NCBI GenBank assembly: GCA_002346435.1
Contig: DDZT01000007.1
Span: 1 to 25,076 of the forward strand
Length of the DNA stretch: 25,076 bases
Direction of reading: 5' to 3'
From: Anaerolineales bacterium UBA3001
Lineage (GTDB): Bacteria; Chloroflexota; Anaerolineae; Anaerolineales; UBA11657
The translations under genes were made by a program, and so were the position numbers. Shown piece by piece: positions 15,575-23,891 of the stretch (position 1 is the stretch's first letter; every line of letters starts with the position of its first letter). A model generated the notes under the pieces. That model was not told where the DNA came from. It saw only the letters and a program-made list of their open reading frames with translations, and did not search any database.

Positions 15575-16423
15575 TCAAGCAACACGATTCAAGAGCGATA
15601 TGCCCTGACCATAATCATTAGAGGAATTCAGAGTTGACATAACACTGTGAATCATTAGACCCAGATCAACTATGTAATTCTCTTGTTCTTCAGGACCAAT
15701 CTCAGCAAAACTGGTCTGAATAGACACTGCATATGGATATCTGGCGAGATACACTATACCTGCATCACATCTAACCTGCGCCATACCACCTGGCTTATTA
15801 GCCAAAGGCACATCAGGAGGAATAATACGATTAAGAAGACTTTTCTTAGTTTTCCTTAGAATTGATAAACATTTCTCAGAAGACTTTTTACTAGGTCTAT
15901 CGTTGTATAAATGTTCCAACAGAAGTACACAATCGTCAGGAGTACCCACATTCTCTTTATTGGCTATAACTGCTTCAGTATCTTGCATCTTTCTACGCAA
16001 TGTAATATTGTCTACACCAAGTGAACGTAACATGTCATTAGTTTCTTCAATGCCCGCATAATCTATACAAAGATTAGTGGATGTATTATCTGAAACAATG
16101 ATCATTAATATAGCAATATCCAGTATGCTCAGCTTAACTGGACCTTCTAAATATGATATAACTCCACTACCTGGATAAATCATTTCAGGAGTAATATCTA
16201 CTAACTCATTGATATCAAGTTCGCCATTCTCGTCACGCATAAGAAGTTGTAACAAAATCGGTATCTTCATAGTTGATGCTATAGGAAATTCTACATCACC
16301 ATTAACCGAAAGTGAATTACCATCTACCATACTTTTTACGCTGCAACCTGCGACACCAGGAAATGTATATATCATTTCCCCCACCCGTTCATTCAATTGT
16401 TCCCACATTCTATCTTTACTCAT
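15575..16423 (-). CDS. Serine hydrolase with class A beta-lactamase fold, cytoplasmic
   Basis: A 282-residue protein of the class A beta-lactamase/serine-hydrolase fold. Visible active-site motifs are S-T-M-K (50-53, the S-x-x-K nucleophile motif), S-D-N (111-113) and K-P-G-G (210-213, in place of K-T/S-G). No E-x-x-L-N omega-loop motif with the deacylating Glu is visible between them; the region reads KMQDTEAVIANKEN and then TPDD. There is no signal peptide or lipobox, so it cannot defend the cell wall from outside the membrane. Together these points suggest an intracellular hydrolase of an amide, ester or lactam, not an antibiotic-resistance enzyme. It starts 14 bases after the preceding gene's stop with AAGGA as ribosome site, so it is translationally coupled to the gamma-glutamyltransferase homologue. 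Confidence 0.8.
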   Translation of the reverse strand: MSKDRMWEQLNERVGEMIYTFPGVAGCSVKSMVDGNSLSVNGDVEFPIASTMKIPILLQLLMRDENGELDINELVDITPEMIYPGSGVISYLEGPVKLSILDIAILMIIVSDNTSTNLCIDYAGIEETNDMLRSLGVDNITLRRKMQDTEAVIANKENVGTPDDCVLLLEHLYNDRPSKKSSEKCLSILRKTKKSLLNRIIPPDVPLANKPGGMAQVRCDAGIVYLARYPYAVSIQTSFAEIGPEEQENYIVDLGLMIHSVMSTLNSSNDYGQGISLLNRVA

Positions 16424-16437
16424 AATTATTTTCCTTT

Positions 16438-18072
16438 TTATACTTGTGTATTTGAATAACCAAAATCCCTAGTCACTATATGACCATCTTCTTCTATCAA
16501 TACGCTCGCCCTTCCTGGACCTCTCGGATCAGACGCACCCTCCCATCCAGACGCCGACTTATATATCATCTGCAACAATGCAATTCTTTCTTCCATTACA
16601 ACATCATGACCCATATCACGCAACTGCGACTGTGCGCCTAAAGATATACCTGATTCCACTTCAACTTGCTGACCATGACAATGCAGCCTAGGTGCATCAA
16701 CACTAGCCTTTATTCCCAAACCAAAGTCTATAAAATTAACAAGAGCTTGAACAACTGCACTTACTATCTTAGGCCCACCTGCCGCACCTACTGCCAAAAC
16801 CTGTCCATCATTCTGGTTGATTGCTATTATTGGACTTTGACTACTAGCAGGCTCTAAACAAGGAGCACACAAATTGTAATTTCCATAACGGATTCCTTGA
16901 GTAGTGACATCTCCCTTCCGTAAGCTAAAATCACCTATCAGGTTATTTATAACAATGCCACTTACAGGATCAATCACTCCAGAACCAAAAATACCTCCTA
17001 TGGTTTGAGTCTGAGAAACAACATTGCCTTCGTGATCAGCTACGCTAAAGTGGCTTGTACAACTTTCGTTATCATATTGTTCGTACGCCCTATCGACATC
17101 CAAGGCTCTATCATTCTTAATACACTCTGCCATTTGGACCGCCTTATCATATTCTCCTAAAGACACTGCATCACCCTCACTGTCCAAACTACCTCGGGCC
17201 ACGAACGATAATTTCAAGGCCTCAGCAACAAGATGCAAATGTTGAGAGGAACCATATAAGCAGTCACTTAACTGAAACTTTTGTAGTATTTGTAAAGATA
17301 ATAATACCTGCAAAGCTCCAATAGTAGGTGTTGCCGGAGCAAGAATACGCCATTGCCTATACTTACCTTCAACCAACTGCTGTTTAAATGGCTGATAATC
17401 CTCTAAATCAGCTAAAGATAGCACTCCGCCCATTTGTTGAACCAACCCACTTAACGCCTGTGCAATCGAACCATTCCTAACATCATTATGATCGGCCGCA
17501 ATCCTGCCTAATGAAGTAGCCATTTCAGGTTGTAATATATGATGTCCCTCATGAACAACATCTGCAAACAAATCTGAACTTTTGTGGGAATCAATCTTCC
17601 TTCTTGCATCAGCATCTCCCGACCGCATAGCTAAAAAACTATCTGCCAAAAACCCTTCGCTAGCTAATGGGACGACAGATTCTACAATTCTCTTCCAACC
17701 CAATATTCCATAATCATGATGCATCATCTTGAGAGTTTGAACCAACGAGGGAACCACACAAGCAACTGGACCACTTCTAGCGGCAACATAGTCCGGCAAT
17801 CCATCATCATCTAAAAACCGGGCTCGGTCTAGCGATGCAGGCGCACTACCACGTCCTTGATAGCAGCCAGTAAGTCCTTTCTTAGACAAAAAAGTAATGG
17901 ACCCACCACCACCAATACCGGAGTGATATGGCTGAACCACCCCAATGGCCAACGAAATGCCTACAGCTGCATCAAAAGCATTGCCGCCATCGACCAATAC
18001 ATTTACACCCACTTGAGTAGCTAGATAGTGAGGACTTGAGACCACCCCATTAGAAATGTTTTCACTGTCCAC
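16438..18072 (-). CDS. Gamma-glutamyltransferase-family Ntn-hydrolase, cytoplasmic
   Basis: A 544-residue homologue of gamma-glutamyltransferase, an Ntn-hydrolase that self-cleaves in front of a Thr and then cleaves gamma-glutamyl or acyl amides. N-terminal landmarks are GGNAFDAAV (29-37), YHSGIGGGGSI (49-59) and APASLDRARFLD (77-88, Arg83 at the place of E. coli R114). The cleavage site is CTSHFSVAD, with nucleophile Thr339. NNLIGDFS (376-383), PASSQSP (408-414) and GAAGGPKI (429-436) follow. By an alignment from memory, two residues that hold the glutamyl amino group in E. coli (N411 and Q430) are Gly359 and Leu378, so the substrate may not be a gamma-glutamyl compound. No signal peptide is present, unlike typical GGTs. 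It starts at GTG with no ribosome site, and a TATAAC lies 4 bases upstream. Confidence 0.85.
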   Translation of the reverse strand: MDSENISNGVVSSPHYLATQVGVNVLVDGGNAFDAAVGISLAIGVVQPYHSGIGGGGSITFLSKKGLTGCYQGRGSAPASLDRARFLDDDGLPDYVAARSGPVACVVPSLVQTLKMMHHDYGILGWKRIVESVVPLASEGFLADSFLAMRSGDADARRKIDSHKSSDLFADVVHEGHHILQPEMATSLGRIAADHNDVRNGSIAQALSGLVQQMGGVLSLADLEDYQPFKQQLVEGKYRQWRILAPATPTIGALQVLLSLQILQKFQLSDCLYGSSQHLHLVAEALKLSFVARGSLDSEGDAVSLGEYDKAVQMAECIKNDRALDVDRAYEQYDNESCTSHFSVADHEGNVVSQTQTIGGIFGSGVIDPVSGIVINNLIGDFSLRKGDVTTQGIRYGNYNLCAPCLEPASSQSPIIAINQNDGQVLAVGAAGGPKIVSAVVQALVNFIDFGLGIKASVDAPRLHCHGQQVEVESGISLGAQSQLRDMGHDVVMEERIALLQMIYKSASGWEGASDPRGPGRASVLIEEDGHIVTRDFGYSNTQV

Positions 18073-18143
18073 AATAGTTATATTGTCTAAGACTTTTACC
18101 TATAGAACTAAATCTAATACTGCTGACACTACACAAAGGTAGC

Positions 18144-19535
18144 CTATCGGTTTTTTATCACCACTGGATTTTTCGGTAATGGCCTGCCTTTAACTACCGC
18201 ACCCCCAGGACCATGTGGGAACAGTCCTAATCCATCCATAGGTAAAGGAAACCCGGACTTGATCACTTGAGCTACCTTCTGGACATCCTCTATATCATTC
18301 ATTGGATTTCCATCCACTACAGTAATATCAGCATCCTTACCAACTTCTAGAGTGCCTGCATTTTCCATGATTCCAAGTGCTTCAGCAGTGTTTCGCGTTG
18401 CCGCAAACAATGCTGCCTCATTTGAAAGACCTCCATCTACCATTAGCTTGAGTCCAATCCCATAATCTCCAAATTCAGCAATAGCATCTGTACCCATTAG
18501 AAACTTTGTAGCACCCATCTCATACAACTTACCTGTTATATATACCTGGCCTTCTTGCTTCCATTCATAAAATGCCATTTGGTCTATTTCTGCCTGAGTC
18601 AACGGTCGCTCTTCAGCCAACATACGCATTTGCTCTAATTTTCTGTATCCAGTTTGGATAGTTGGACTAAGATACACATTTTGCTCTATCATGCGCTCAC
18701 CAATTCGAGGGTCCAATCGTCGCTTGTAATCGAATTCGACAAATTCATAATGTTCGATACAATCAACCCCAGCATCAAGCGCATTCTCGATCGACTTAGT
18801 CGCAATACAGTGCACAGTGCAGGACTTTCCATGTCGGTGGGTTTCATTTACAATCGCTTTTAGCTCTTCGACATCAAAAGAAGGCCTGCGATTATCGGTC
18901 ACATAGGTCCCACCCCCGGAACCCATTATCTTTATGAAATCAGCACCTTCTTTGACTAACTTTCTTACTGCCTTACGACACTCTTCAACCCCATCAGCCT
19001 CTTCATGACAAAAATGAAAATGGCCTCCAGTAATTGTGATACTTCTACCACACGCATGCAAATTTGGAAAACCGCGAAATAAACCAGCACTTATACCTTC
19101 TTTTAAGTCGAATGTTATTCTATTTCTTGCGCCAGCATCACGCATAGTAGTGACACCCGACCTAAGAGCATGACGATAACCATTTCGAACTGTGCGCAGC
19201 AACATTAACGCATCACTATCCATATCATTTACATCATCGTATGACCTTGGTCCACTCATGCGACCAGCTGTACCATACATCAAGTGGACATGGGAATCCA
19301 TTAGGCCTGGCAATATACAACTATCCTCAAACTCCATTACTTGCGCACCAGGCCCTGGGTCAGGCGACCCATCATCATAAATAGCTTTGATAACTGAACC
19401 TTCTATCCAAACACTAGCACCATTTTCGTAGAAATTGCCATTCCCATCAAACAAGCGTGGCGCATTAATGACAATGACGCTATTTTCATCTGAACTAGGT
19501 CCAACCACCTCTACATACGGTTCTATGTTAGTCAT
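18144..19535 (-). CDS. Metal-dependent amidohydrolase (imidazolonepropionase-like), copy A
   Basis: A 463-residue amidohydrolase-superfamily enzyme of the imidazolonepropionase/Xaa-Pro-dipeptidase-like branch, which hydrolyses cyclic or peptidic amide bonds with one or two metal ions. The full metal set is visible: HVH (H82, H84), carboxylated-lysine candidate K202 in FIKIMGSGGG, H242, H262 in IEHYEF and D350 in MGTDA. TITGGHFHFCHEEADGVEE (167-185) and LSPTIQTGYRKLEQ (289-302) belong to the substrate loop and recur in the second copy of this island. It carries a C-terminal extension of about 25 residues rich in Gly and Pro. GAGAGGT precedes the ATG. There is no signal peptide, so it acts in the cytoplasm. 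The precise substrate is unknown. Confidence 0.88.
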   Translation of the reverse strand: MTNIEPYVEVVGPSSDENSVIVINAPRLFDGNGNFYENGASVWIEGSVIKAIYDDGSPDPGPGAQVMEFEDSCILPGLMDSHVHLMYGTAGRMSGPRSYDDVNDMDSDALMLLRTVRNGYRHALRSGVTTMRDAGARNRITFDLKEGISAGLFRGFPNLHACGRSITITGGHFHFCHEEADGVEECRKAVRKLVKEGADFIKIMGSGGGTYVTDNRRPSFDVEELKAIVNETHRHGKSCTVHCIATKSIENALDAGVDCIEHYEFVEFDYKRRLDPRIGERMIEQNVYLSPTIQTGYRKLEQMRMLAEERPLTQAEIDQMAFYEWKQEGQVYITGKLYEMGATKFLMGTDAIAEFGDYGIGLKLMVDGGLSNEAALFAATRNTAEALGIMENAGTLEVGKDADITVVDGNPMNDIEDVQKVAQVIKSGFPLPMDGLGLFPHGPGGAVVKGRPLPKNPVVIKNR

Positions 19536-19615
19536 ATTAGTAACCTCTCAACATCTCACTAAAATACATCAATAATCAACGTAGGTCCACTAAGCTCAAG
19601 TATCAATTTGAATCA

Positions 19616-21067
19616 TCAATACTCATTTGGATAGTGAGCATAACTATAAAGAAGATCAACGTATGATTGCTCCAACTCTATTAATCCACCCACTTTGCCG
19701 TCACCCTCTATCACCAAAAACTCATCAGGAGAGCCGTGACCTGTTGCATGACCTATCCCTGTAGAACTTAAAACATTGAGACCCAATAATGTGCTGAAAT
19801 ATCCTGGCGGACCACTTGCCCCTTTACGAGGCCAAATCACGGGCTCAATACCCCAGTCTTCTAATACTCTTATGCCAGCTTTTGCCAATGGGTCCTGAAC
19901 ACTAAGCGTGGAAGATGTCACATTCATCAACACCTCGATACCAATATCACTGTATCCATGCGCATCTAAATGCGCTCTGATTTTTTTACTCAGGTCATCA
20001 GGATCTAAATCTGGTGGTATACGGTGATCAATAGTACAGTAAGCCTCATTGGGCAAAGTCCACAAAGTAGTTCCAGGCCCAGTGAAACCTCCTCTTAGAC
20101 CATTGATGTTCATTGTAGGTTGGAAACAGTAACTCATAAATGCATCTCGTCCGTCCATATCATCCCTAAAATGTTTGATCCTGTCAGAGTTACCAACCAA
20201 AGCTCCAGCACTTGCTTCCTGCCCTGCAAACCGATCAATAATTTTATCCACTAGTAATAACTCGTCTTCATTAGGCTCTCTGAGATCATCATAAAACCCC
20301 TCTACTAAAACTTTGTTAGTTTCTGGATCATAAAGAGTACTCAAAGCGTGCACAAGTCTCCATACTGGATGATCAACTACACCCATAGTAGATGAATGTG
20401 TAGTGCCTCCCTGAGGACCGCGTCCCCAACTATCGCCAGTACACTGAAGCTCAATGTGCAAACAACCTTTATTTCCTAATGATAGAGACACGTCGCCTAT
20501 AGCGTTCTGTGCCGGACCATTCCAAACTAAGCCATCAGCAGTCTCCAGTTTATCTCTATAGCGCTCTATAAGGATAGGTATGTTGCCACTGCCAAGAAAT
20601 TCTTCCCCTTCAATCAGAAACATTAGATTAACAGGCAGTGTTCCTTCAACTTCAATGATGGATTGTAGTGCATTCAAGAATCCTGCAAAACCCCCCTTAG
20701 ATCCTGCCCCACAACCATATACCACTTCCTTAAAAGGTTTGTGTTCAGCCAAGACAACATCATAAGGGTCATGAGTCCAACCAGTCCCAACAAGGTTGGT
20801 ATCAAAATATCCGTAGACTGCCAGAGTTTTGGGGGCACCGGCATCATAATGAGCCCAGACCGATGGCAGGCGCGGCGTCTCCGCAACTTCCGCTTCCTGA
20901 CAACCAAGTTCTAAGAAGTACCCCTTTAACAATTCTGCACAAGCTTTAACACCAGCCTCATCCTCCCTGCTAACACTAGGCTGTGCCATATATTCTCTAA
21001 CTCGTGCTAAATGCTTGTCCTTAGATTTTTTAATGACATCATGTACTTTTTTTCGGTTAGTCATCAT
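19616..21067 (-). CDS. M20-family peptidase homologue lacking zinc ligands
   Basis: A 483-residue protein with the full M20 dipeptidase/deacetylase architecture: a catalytic domain interrupted by a lid domain (about 195-370). The lid His is kept (TTHSS, 222-226), as are IDHRIPPDLDPDDL (346-359) and the C-terminal ATGHGSPDEF (441-450, H444 as last zinc ligand). The acidic pair is present in LIEGEEFLGS (151-160). Three metal positions are changed. The usual G-H-x-D reads GYFDT, with Tyr87 for His. The usual G-R-G-x-x-D-x-K-G reads GCGAGSKGG (118-126), without the bridging Asp. The Asp/Glu ligand position after DGLVW is N-G (183-184). The protein may therefore be metal-free, non-catalytic or differently catalytic. 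GAGGGAG precedes a double ATG; the second (21064) is better spaced. It lies in the peptide island. Confidence 0.83.
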   Translation of the reverse strand: MMTNRKKVHDVIKKSKDKHLARVREYMAQPSVSREDEAGVKACAELLKGYFLELGCQEAEVAETPRLPSVWAHYDAGAPKTLAVYGYFDTNLVGTGWTHDPYDVVLAEHKPFKEVVYGCGAGSKGGFAGFLNALQSIIEVEGTLPVNLMFLIEGEEFLGSGNIPILIERYRDKLETADGLVWNGPAQNAIGDVSLSLGNKGCLHIELQCTGDSWGRGPQGGTTHSSTMGVVDHPVWRLVHALSTLYDPETNKVLVEGFYDDLREPNEDELLLVDKIIDRFAGQEASAGALVGNSDRIKHFRDDMDGRDAFMSYCFQPTMNINGLRGGFTGPGTTLWTLPNEAYCTIDHRIPPDLDPDDLSKKIRAHLDAHGYSDIGIEVLMNVTSSTLSVQDPLAKAGIRVLEDWGIEPVIWPRKGASGPPGYFSTLLGLNVLSSTGIGHATGHGSPDEFLVIEGDGKVGGLIELEQSYVDLLYSYAHYPNEY

Positions 21068-21108
21068 TTAACTCCCTCGATACTTAAAACTAAACCATTC
21101 AGTTACTA

Positions 21109-21456
21109 TCAAAGAGCAACAACTAGATCAATCTCTATCAAAAAATCATCACGGGCCAATTCTTTTACTCCAACAGTAGTGCGTGCTGGACGATCATCAC
21201 CAAAAATCTCAACGTACGTTTCATTCATCGCACTAAAATCAGCCATATTTGTCAAATAAACAGTAGCCTTGACTACATCCTTGAGGGAAGATCCCTCAGC
21301 TTGCAGTATTTCTTCAAGGTTAGACAATACTTGTCTTGTTTGTGCTTGAATTCCATCTCCAGCAGCGCAGTTACCTGAAGTAAACATCAAACCGTTTACT
21401 TTGATTGCTTTTGCAAATGGTGCTCCGGGATTACCTGGTACAACTTCCTTAGCCAT
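21109..21456 (-). CDS. RidA-family enamine/imine deaminase
   Basis: A 115-residue member of the RidA/YjgF family, small trimeric proteins that hydrolyse reactive enamine/imine intermediates to keto acids and ammonia; some relatives act in specific catabolic routes. The substrate arginine is Arg92 in RPARTTVGV (89-97), and the acidic residue of the C-terminal strand is E108 in FLIEID. FTSGN (25-29) stands for the usual SGQ loop. It is about 12 residues shorter than E. coli RidA, mainly at the N-terminus and the loop around 30-35. The start is certain because AAGGAGGT is well placed. Its position between an amidohydrolase and the M20 homologue suggests that an enamine or imine is released in the pathway. 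Confidence 0.88.
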   Translation of the reverse strand: MAKEVVPGNPGAPFAKAIKVNGLMFTSGNCAAGDGIQAQTRQVLSNLEEILQAEGSSLKDVVKATVYLTNMADFSAMNETYVEIFGDDRPARTTVGVKELARDDFLIEIDLVVAL

Positions 21457-21539
21457 AAAAATACCTCCTTAATTGTTAGGTTTTTGGCTTATACATTTTT
21501 TGTTTACATCTCGTTTAATCGGCTTCAGTACTAATAGAA

Positions 21540-22835
21540 CTACACGATAGGCGACATCTTGACATCACCATCAGCCAAAGCCGGAAGACCTACGGCCATA
21601 TCCAATCGCTTATCTACAACTACTTTACCATTAAGCACTACAGTCTCTACATTATTGAGCTTTTGCACATTTTCTAACGGATCTCCATCTAGATATATAA
21701 AATCTGCTAGCATACCTGGCTTGACTGTACCAAGCTCATCTTCTACTCCAATAGCCTTGGCTGCTAAACTCGTCGCAGATATTATCACTTCCATTGGCGA
21801 CAAACCGGCCCTATGGAATAACTCAAGACCTACAGCATAATCACCAAAAACTGAAATGGCATCCGTACCGGCAACTATTGGCGCTCCCATTTCTTTGAAC
21901 CTGCTTATGAATTCTAGTTTTGTTTCCAATTTGTACAATCCAGCTGCTAGTTGCTTTTCCTCTAGTTCAGTAAGAATTTCATCTTCTGCTGCGGCTTTCG
22001 TCTGCAGTTTTTCAATCTGCCGATAGCCAGTCTGTATGGTCGGACTTAAAACCATGCCGTTCTGTACAATCTTGTCCGCAACTACCTGATCCCATATTCT
22101 TGATCCATCCGGATGCAAAAAATTGAAGTGTTCAATTTGATCAAGACCGGCCTCAACAGCTCGCTCCACCGATTCAGCTGCCAGAGTATGCGCAGTAGCT
22201 TTTTTTCCAACCTGATGTGCTTCGAATGTAGCTGCTGCCATTTCTTCAACAGTATAAGAGGCTCGAGTAGAATCAGTACCCTGGGTTCCTCCACCACTAG
22301 CCATAATCTTGATGAAATCCACGCCTTCTTTAAGAAGTTTACGAGTAGCTGCTCGAACCCCCTCAACGCCATCGGCCTCTTCATTACACCACCAGAAATG
22401 ACCCCCCGTAATTGTCAAAGGTCGACCGCTAATGTGAATTCTAGGAGATAGAATAATACCTGCATTAGCTGCTTCTCGAATTGCGAAAGTCACCTTATTA
22501 CGAGCTCCACAATCTCTAAGCATTGTCACGCCCGCTCGCAAATGCAAATATGCATTACGAGAACCCCTTATAATCATTAGGTCATCAGAATCATTATTTA
22601 TTACGTCCTCGTATGAACGGGCTCCAGCACCAAACATCAGATGAGTATGCACATCAATAAACCCTGGTAACACTGTAGCACCCGGCAACGAATATACTTC
22701 GATATCACTTGGTCTAGGAACCGAACCAGCCGGAACTACTTCCTTTATACGACCTCCATCCACTAATATCTCTACATTGGTTTTTGGCTTTTCACCAGTG
22801 CCATCTATAAGATTATCTGCTAAGTACAATTCCAT
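21540..22835 (-). CDS. Metal-dependent amidohydrolase (imidazolonepropionase-like), copy B
   Basis: A 431-residue amidohydrolase closely related to copy A. Metal residues, numbered from the chosen start, are H63 and H65 (VHTH), K176 (FIKIMASGGG), H216, H236 (IEHFNF) and D325 (AGTDA). The segment TITGGHFWWCNEEADGVEG and LSPTIQTGYRQIEKL are shared with copy A, but the residues after TGGHF differ (WWCN versus HFCH), as does the metal-site neighbourhood. The two may therefore cleave different steps or different side chains. I chose ATG 22835 instead of 22841, because AAGGAG ends only one base before the outer ATG but 7 bases before the inner one. There is no signal peptide. It follows the permease genes and probably shares their transcript. 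Confidence 0.88.
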   Translation of the reverse strand: MELYLADNLIDGTGEKPKTNVEILVDGGRIKEVVPAGSVPRPSDIEVYSLPGATVLPGFIDVHTHLMFGAGARSYEDVINNDSDDLMIIRGSRNAYLHLRAGVTMLRDCGARNKVTFAIREAANAGIILSPRIHISGRPLTITGGHFWWCNEEADGVEGVRAATRKLLKEGVDFIKIMASGGGTQGTDSTRASYTVEEMAAATFEAHQVGKKATAHTLAAESVERAVEAGLDQIEHFNFLHPDGSRIWDQVVADKIVQNGMVLSPTIQTGYRQIEKLQTKAAAEDEILTELEEKQLAAGLYKLETKLEFISRFKEMGAPIVAGTDAISVFGDYAVGLELFHRAGLSPMEVIISATSLAAKAIGVEDELGTVKPGMLADFIYLDGDPLENVQKLNNVETVVLNGKVVVDKRLDMAVGLPALADGDVKMSPIV

Positions 22836-22923
22836 GCTCATTCTCCTTAGGTGCTACTACAATTAGATTTTGGTCCAACATTAACATGTGCTCATTTACA
22901 TTAGCACACAATTTCACAATAAA

Positions 22924-23826
22924 TTATCGATATGACTGTGGATCAAGAGCATCTCGCAAACCATCACCGAGAAAGTTAACACACAGAACTACAACAAGTA
23001 TCGCTACTCCAGGAGCTATAGCAATCCATGGCGCAGTCGTCAGATAAGCTTGAGCACGGTTCAGCATACTACCCCAAGTAGCTGTTGGAGGTTGGACGCC
23101 CATCCCCAAAAAGCTCAGTGAAGCTTCCAAGACTATAGCTCTACCAACCTGCAATGTACCTGCGACAACAATAGGAGCTAGTGTGTTCGGCACAATGTGC
23201 CGCATAAGTATTCTGGATACAGGTGCACCCTGTGCCCTTGCAGCAGTAACATAATCACGCTCCCTTAACGACAAAACATTAGCTCTGACCAAACGGCTAA
23301 TCCTCATCCACGATAATACTCCGATCACTGTGGTGATGATTAAAACACTGGTACCCAATACGCGGGATAGAACAATAAGAATAAATAGTTGAGGAATACT
23401 AAGTAGCGCCTCTGCTACCCGCATAAGTATGTTATCTATGAAACCCCCAAAATATCCCGCTACAGTACCAACAGCAACACCGATAGTAACACCGATAGCC
23501 GCAGCAAGAACACCTATTCTAAGTGAGATGATTCCTCCATATATAAGTCGCAACAACATATCGCGCCCAACATCGTCCGTTCCTAGAAGATGCTCAGCAG
23601 ACGGGGGCTTTCGCATCATTTTAACATCTATACGATGCACATCATCCTCTTCAATAAATAACGGTGAGCTGTAACAGATTGCAGCCAAGACAACTAGTAT
23701 TGCCAGAGATATATTTGCTGGCTTATGGCGCTTAAATCTCCTGAGAAAGAGGTCCCAAATCGTACGTACAGTATCATCTCCAACTTTGGATTTGTCATAA
23801 GAAGTTGCCATTACATTTTCGCTCAT
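22924..23826 (-). CDS. Peptide ABC transporter permease (OppC/DppC type)
   Basis: A 300-residue inner-membrane permease. It has an N-terminal helix at about 37-56, then the typical periplasmic element AEHLLGTDDVGRDMLLRLIYG (77-97), and five more helices. The coupling-helix (EAA) motif is visible as YVTAARAQGAPVSRILMRH (192-210), followed by IVPN. It ends with NFLGDGLRDALDP, which is typical of OppC/DppC. It pairs with the OppB-type permease 65 bases upstream. The ribosome site is weak (GAAGAG). The segment between residues 57 and 76 is the usual place for the extracytoplasmic loop. The peptide or amide substrate is set by the binding protein, which is almost entirely outside the window. Confidence 0.93.
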   Translation of the reverse strand: MSENVMATSYDKSKVGDDTVRTIWDLFLRRFKRHKPANISLAILVVLAAICYSSPLFIEEDDVHRIDVKMMRKPPSAEHLLGTDDVGRDMLLRLIYGGIISLRIGVLAAAIGVTIGVAVGTVAGYFGGFIDNILMRVAEALLSIPQLFILIVLSRVLGTSVLIITTVIGVLSWMRISRLVRANVLSLRERDYVTAARAQGAPVSRILMRHIVPNTLAPIVVAGTLQVGRAIVLEASLSFLGMGVQPPTATWGSMLNRAQAYLTTAPWIAIAPGVAILVVVLCVNFLGDGLRDALDPQSYR

Positions 23827-23891
23827 ATAATTACGCTCTTCACAAATAATTAGCTTACCAACGCCTGATCGTTAATACGACTAAACCAACT

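Noticed and set aside
15575..18072. The beta-lactamase-like and GGT genes as an antibiotic-resistance or glutathione-salvage pair
   Set aside because: Neither protein has an export signal and both differ from their families at key residues, so these standard functions are not supported.
22887..22908. Hairpin TGTGCT/AGCACA between the permease and amidohydrolase genes
   Set aside because: It has only 6 pairs, a 10-base loop and no T-run on the minus strand, so I do not call a terminator.
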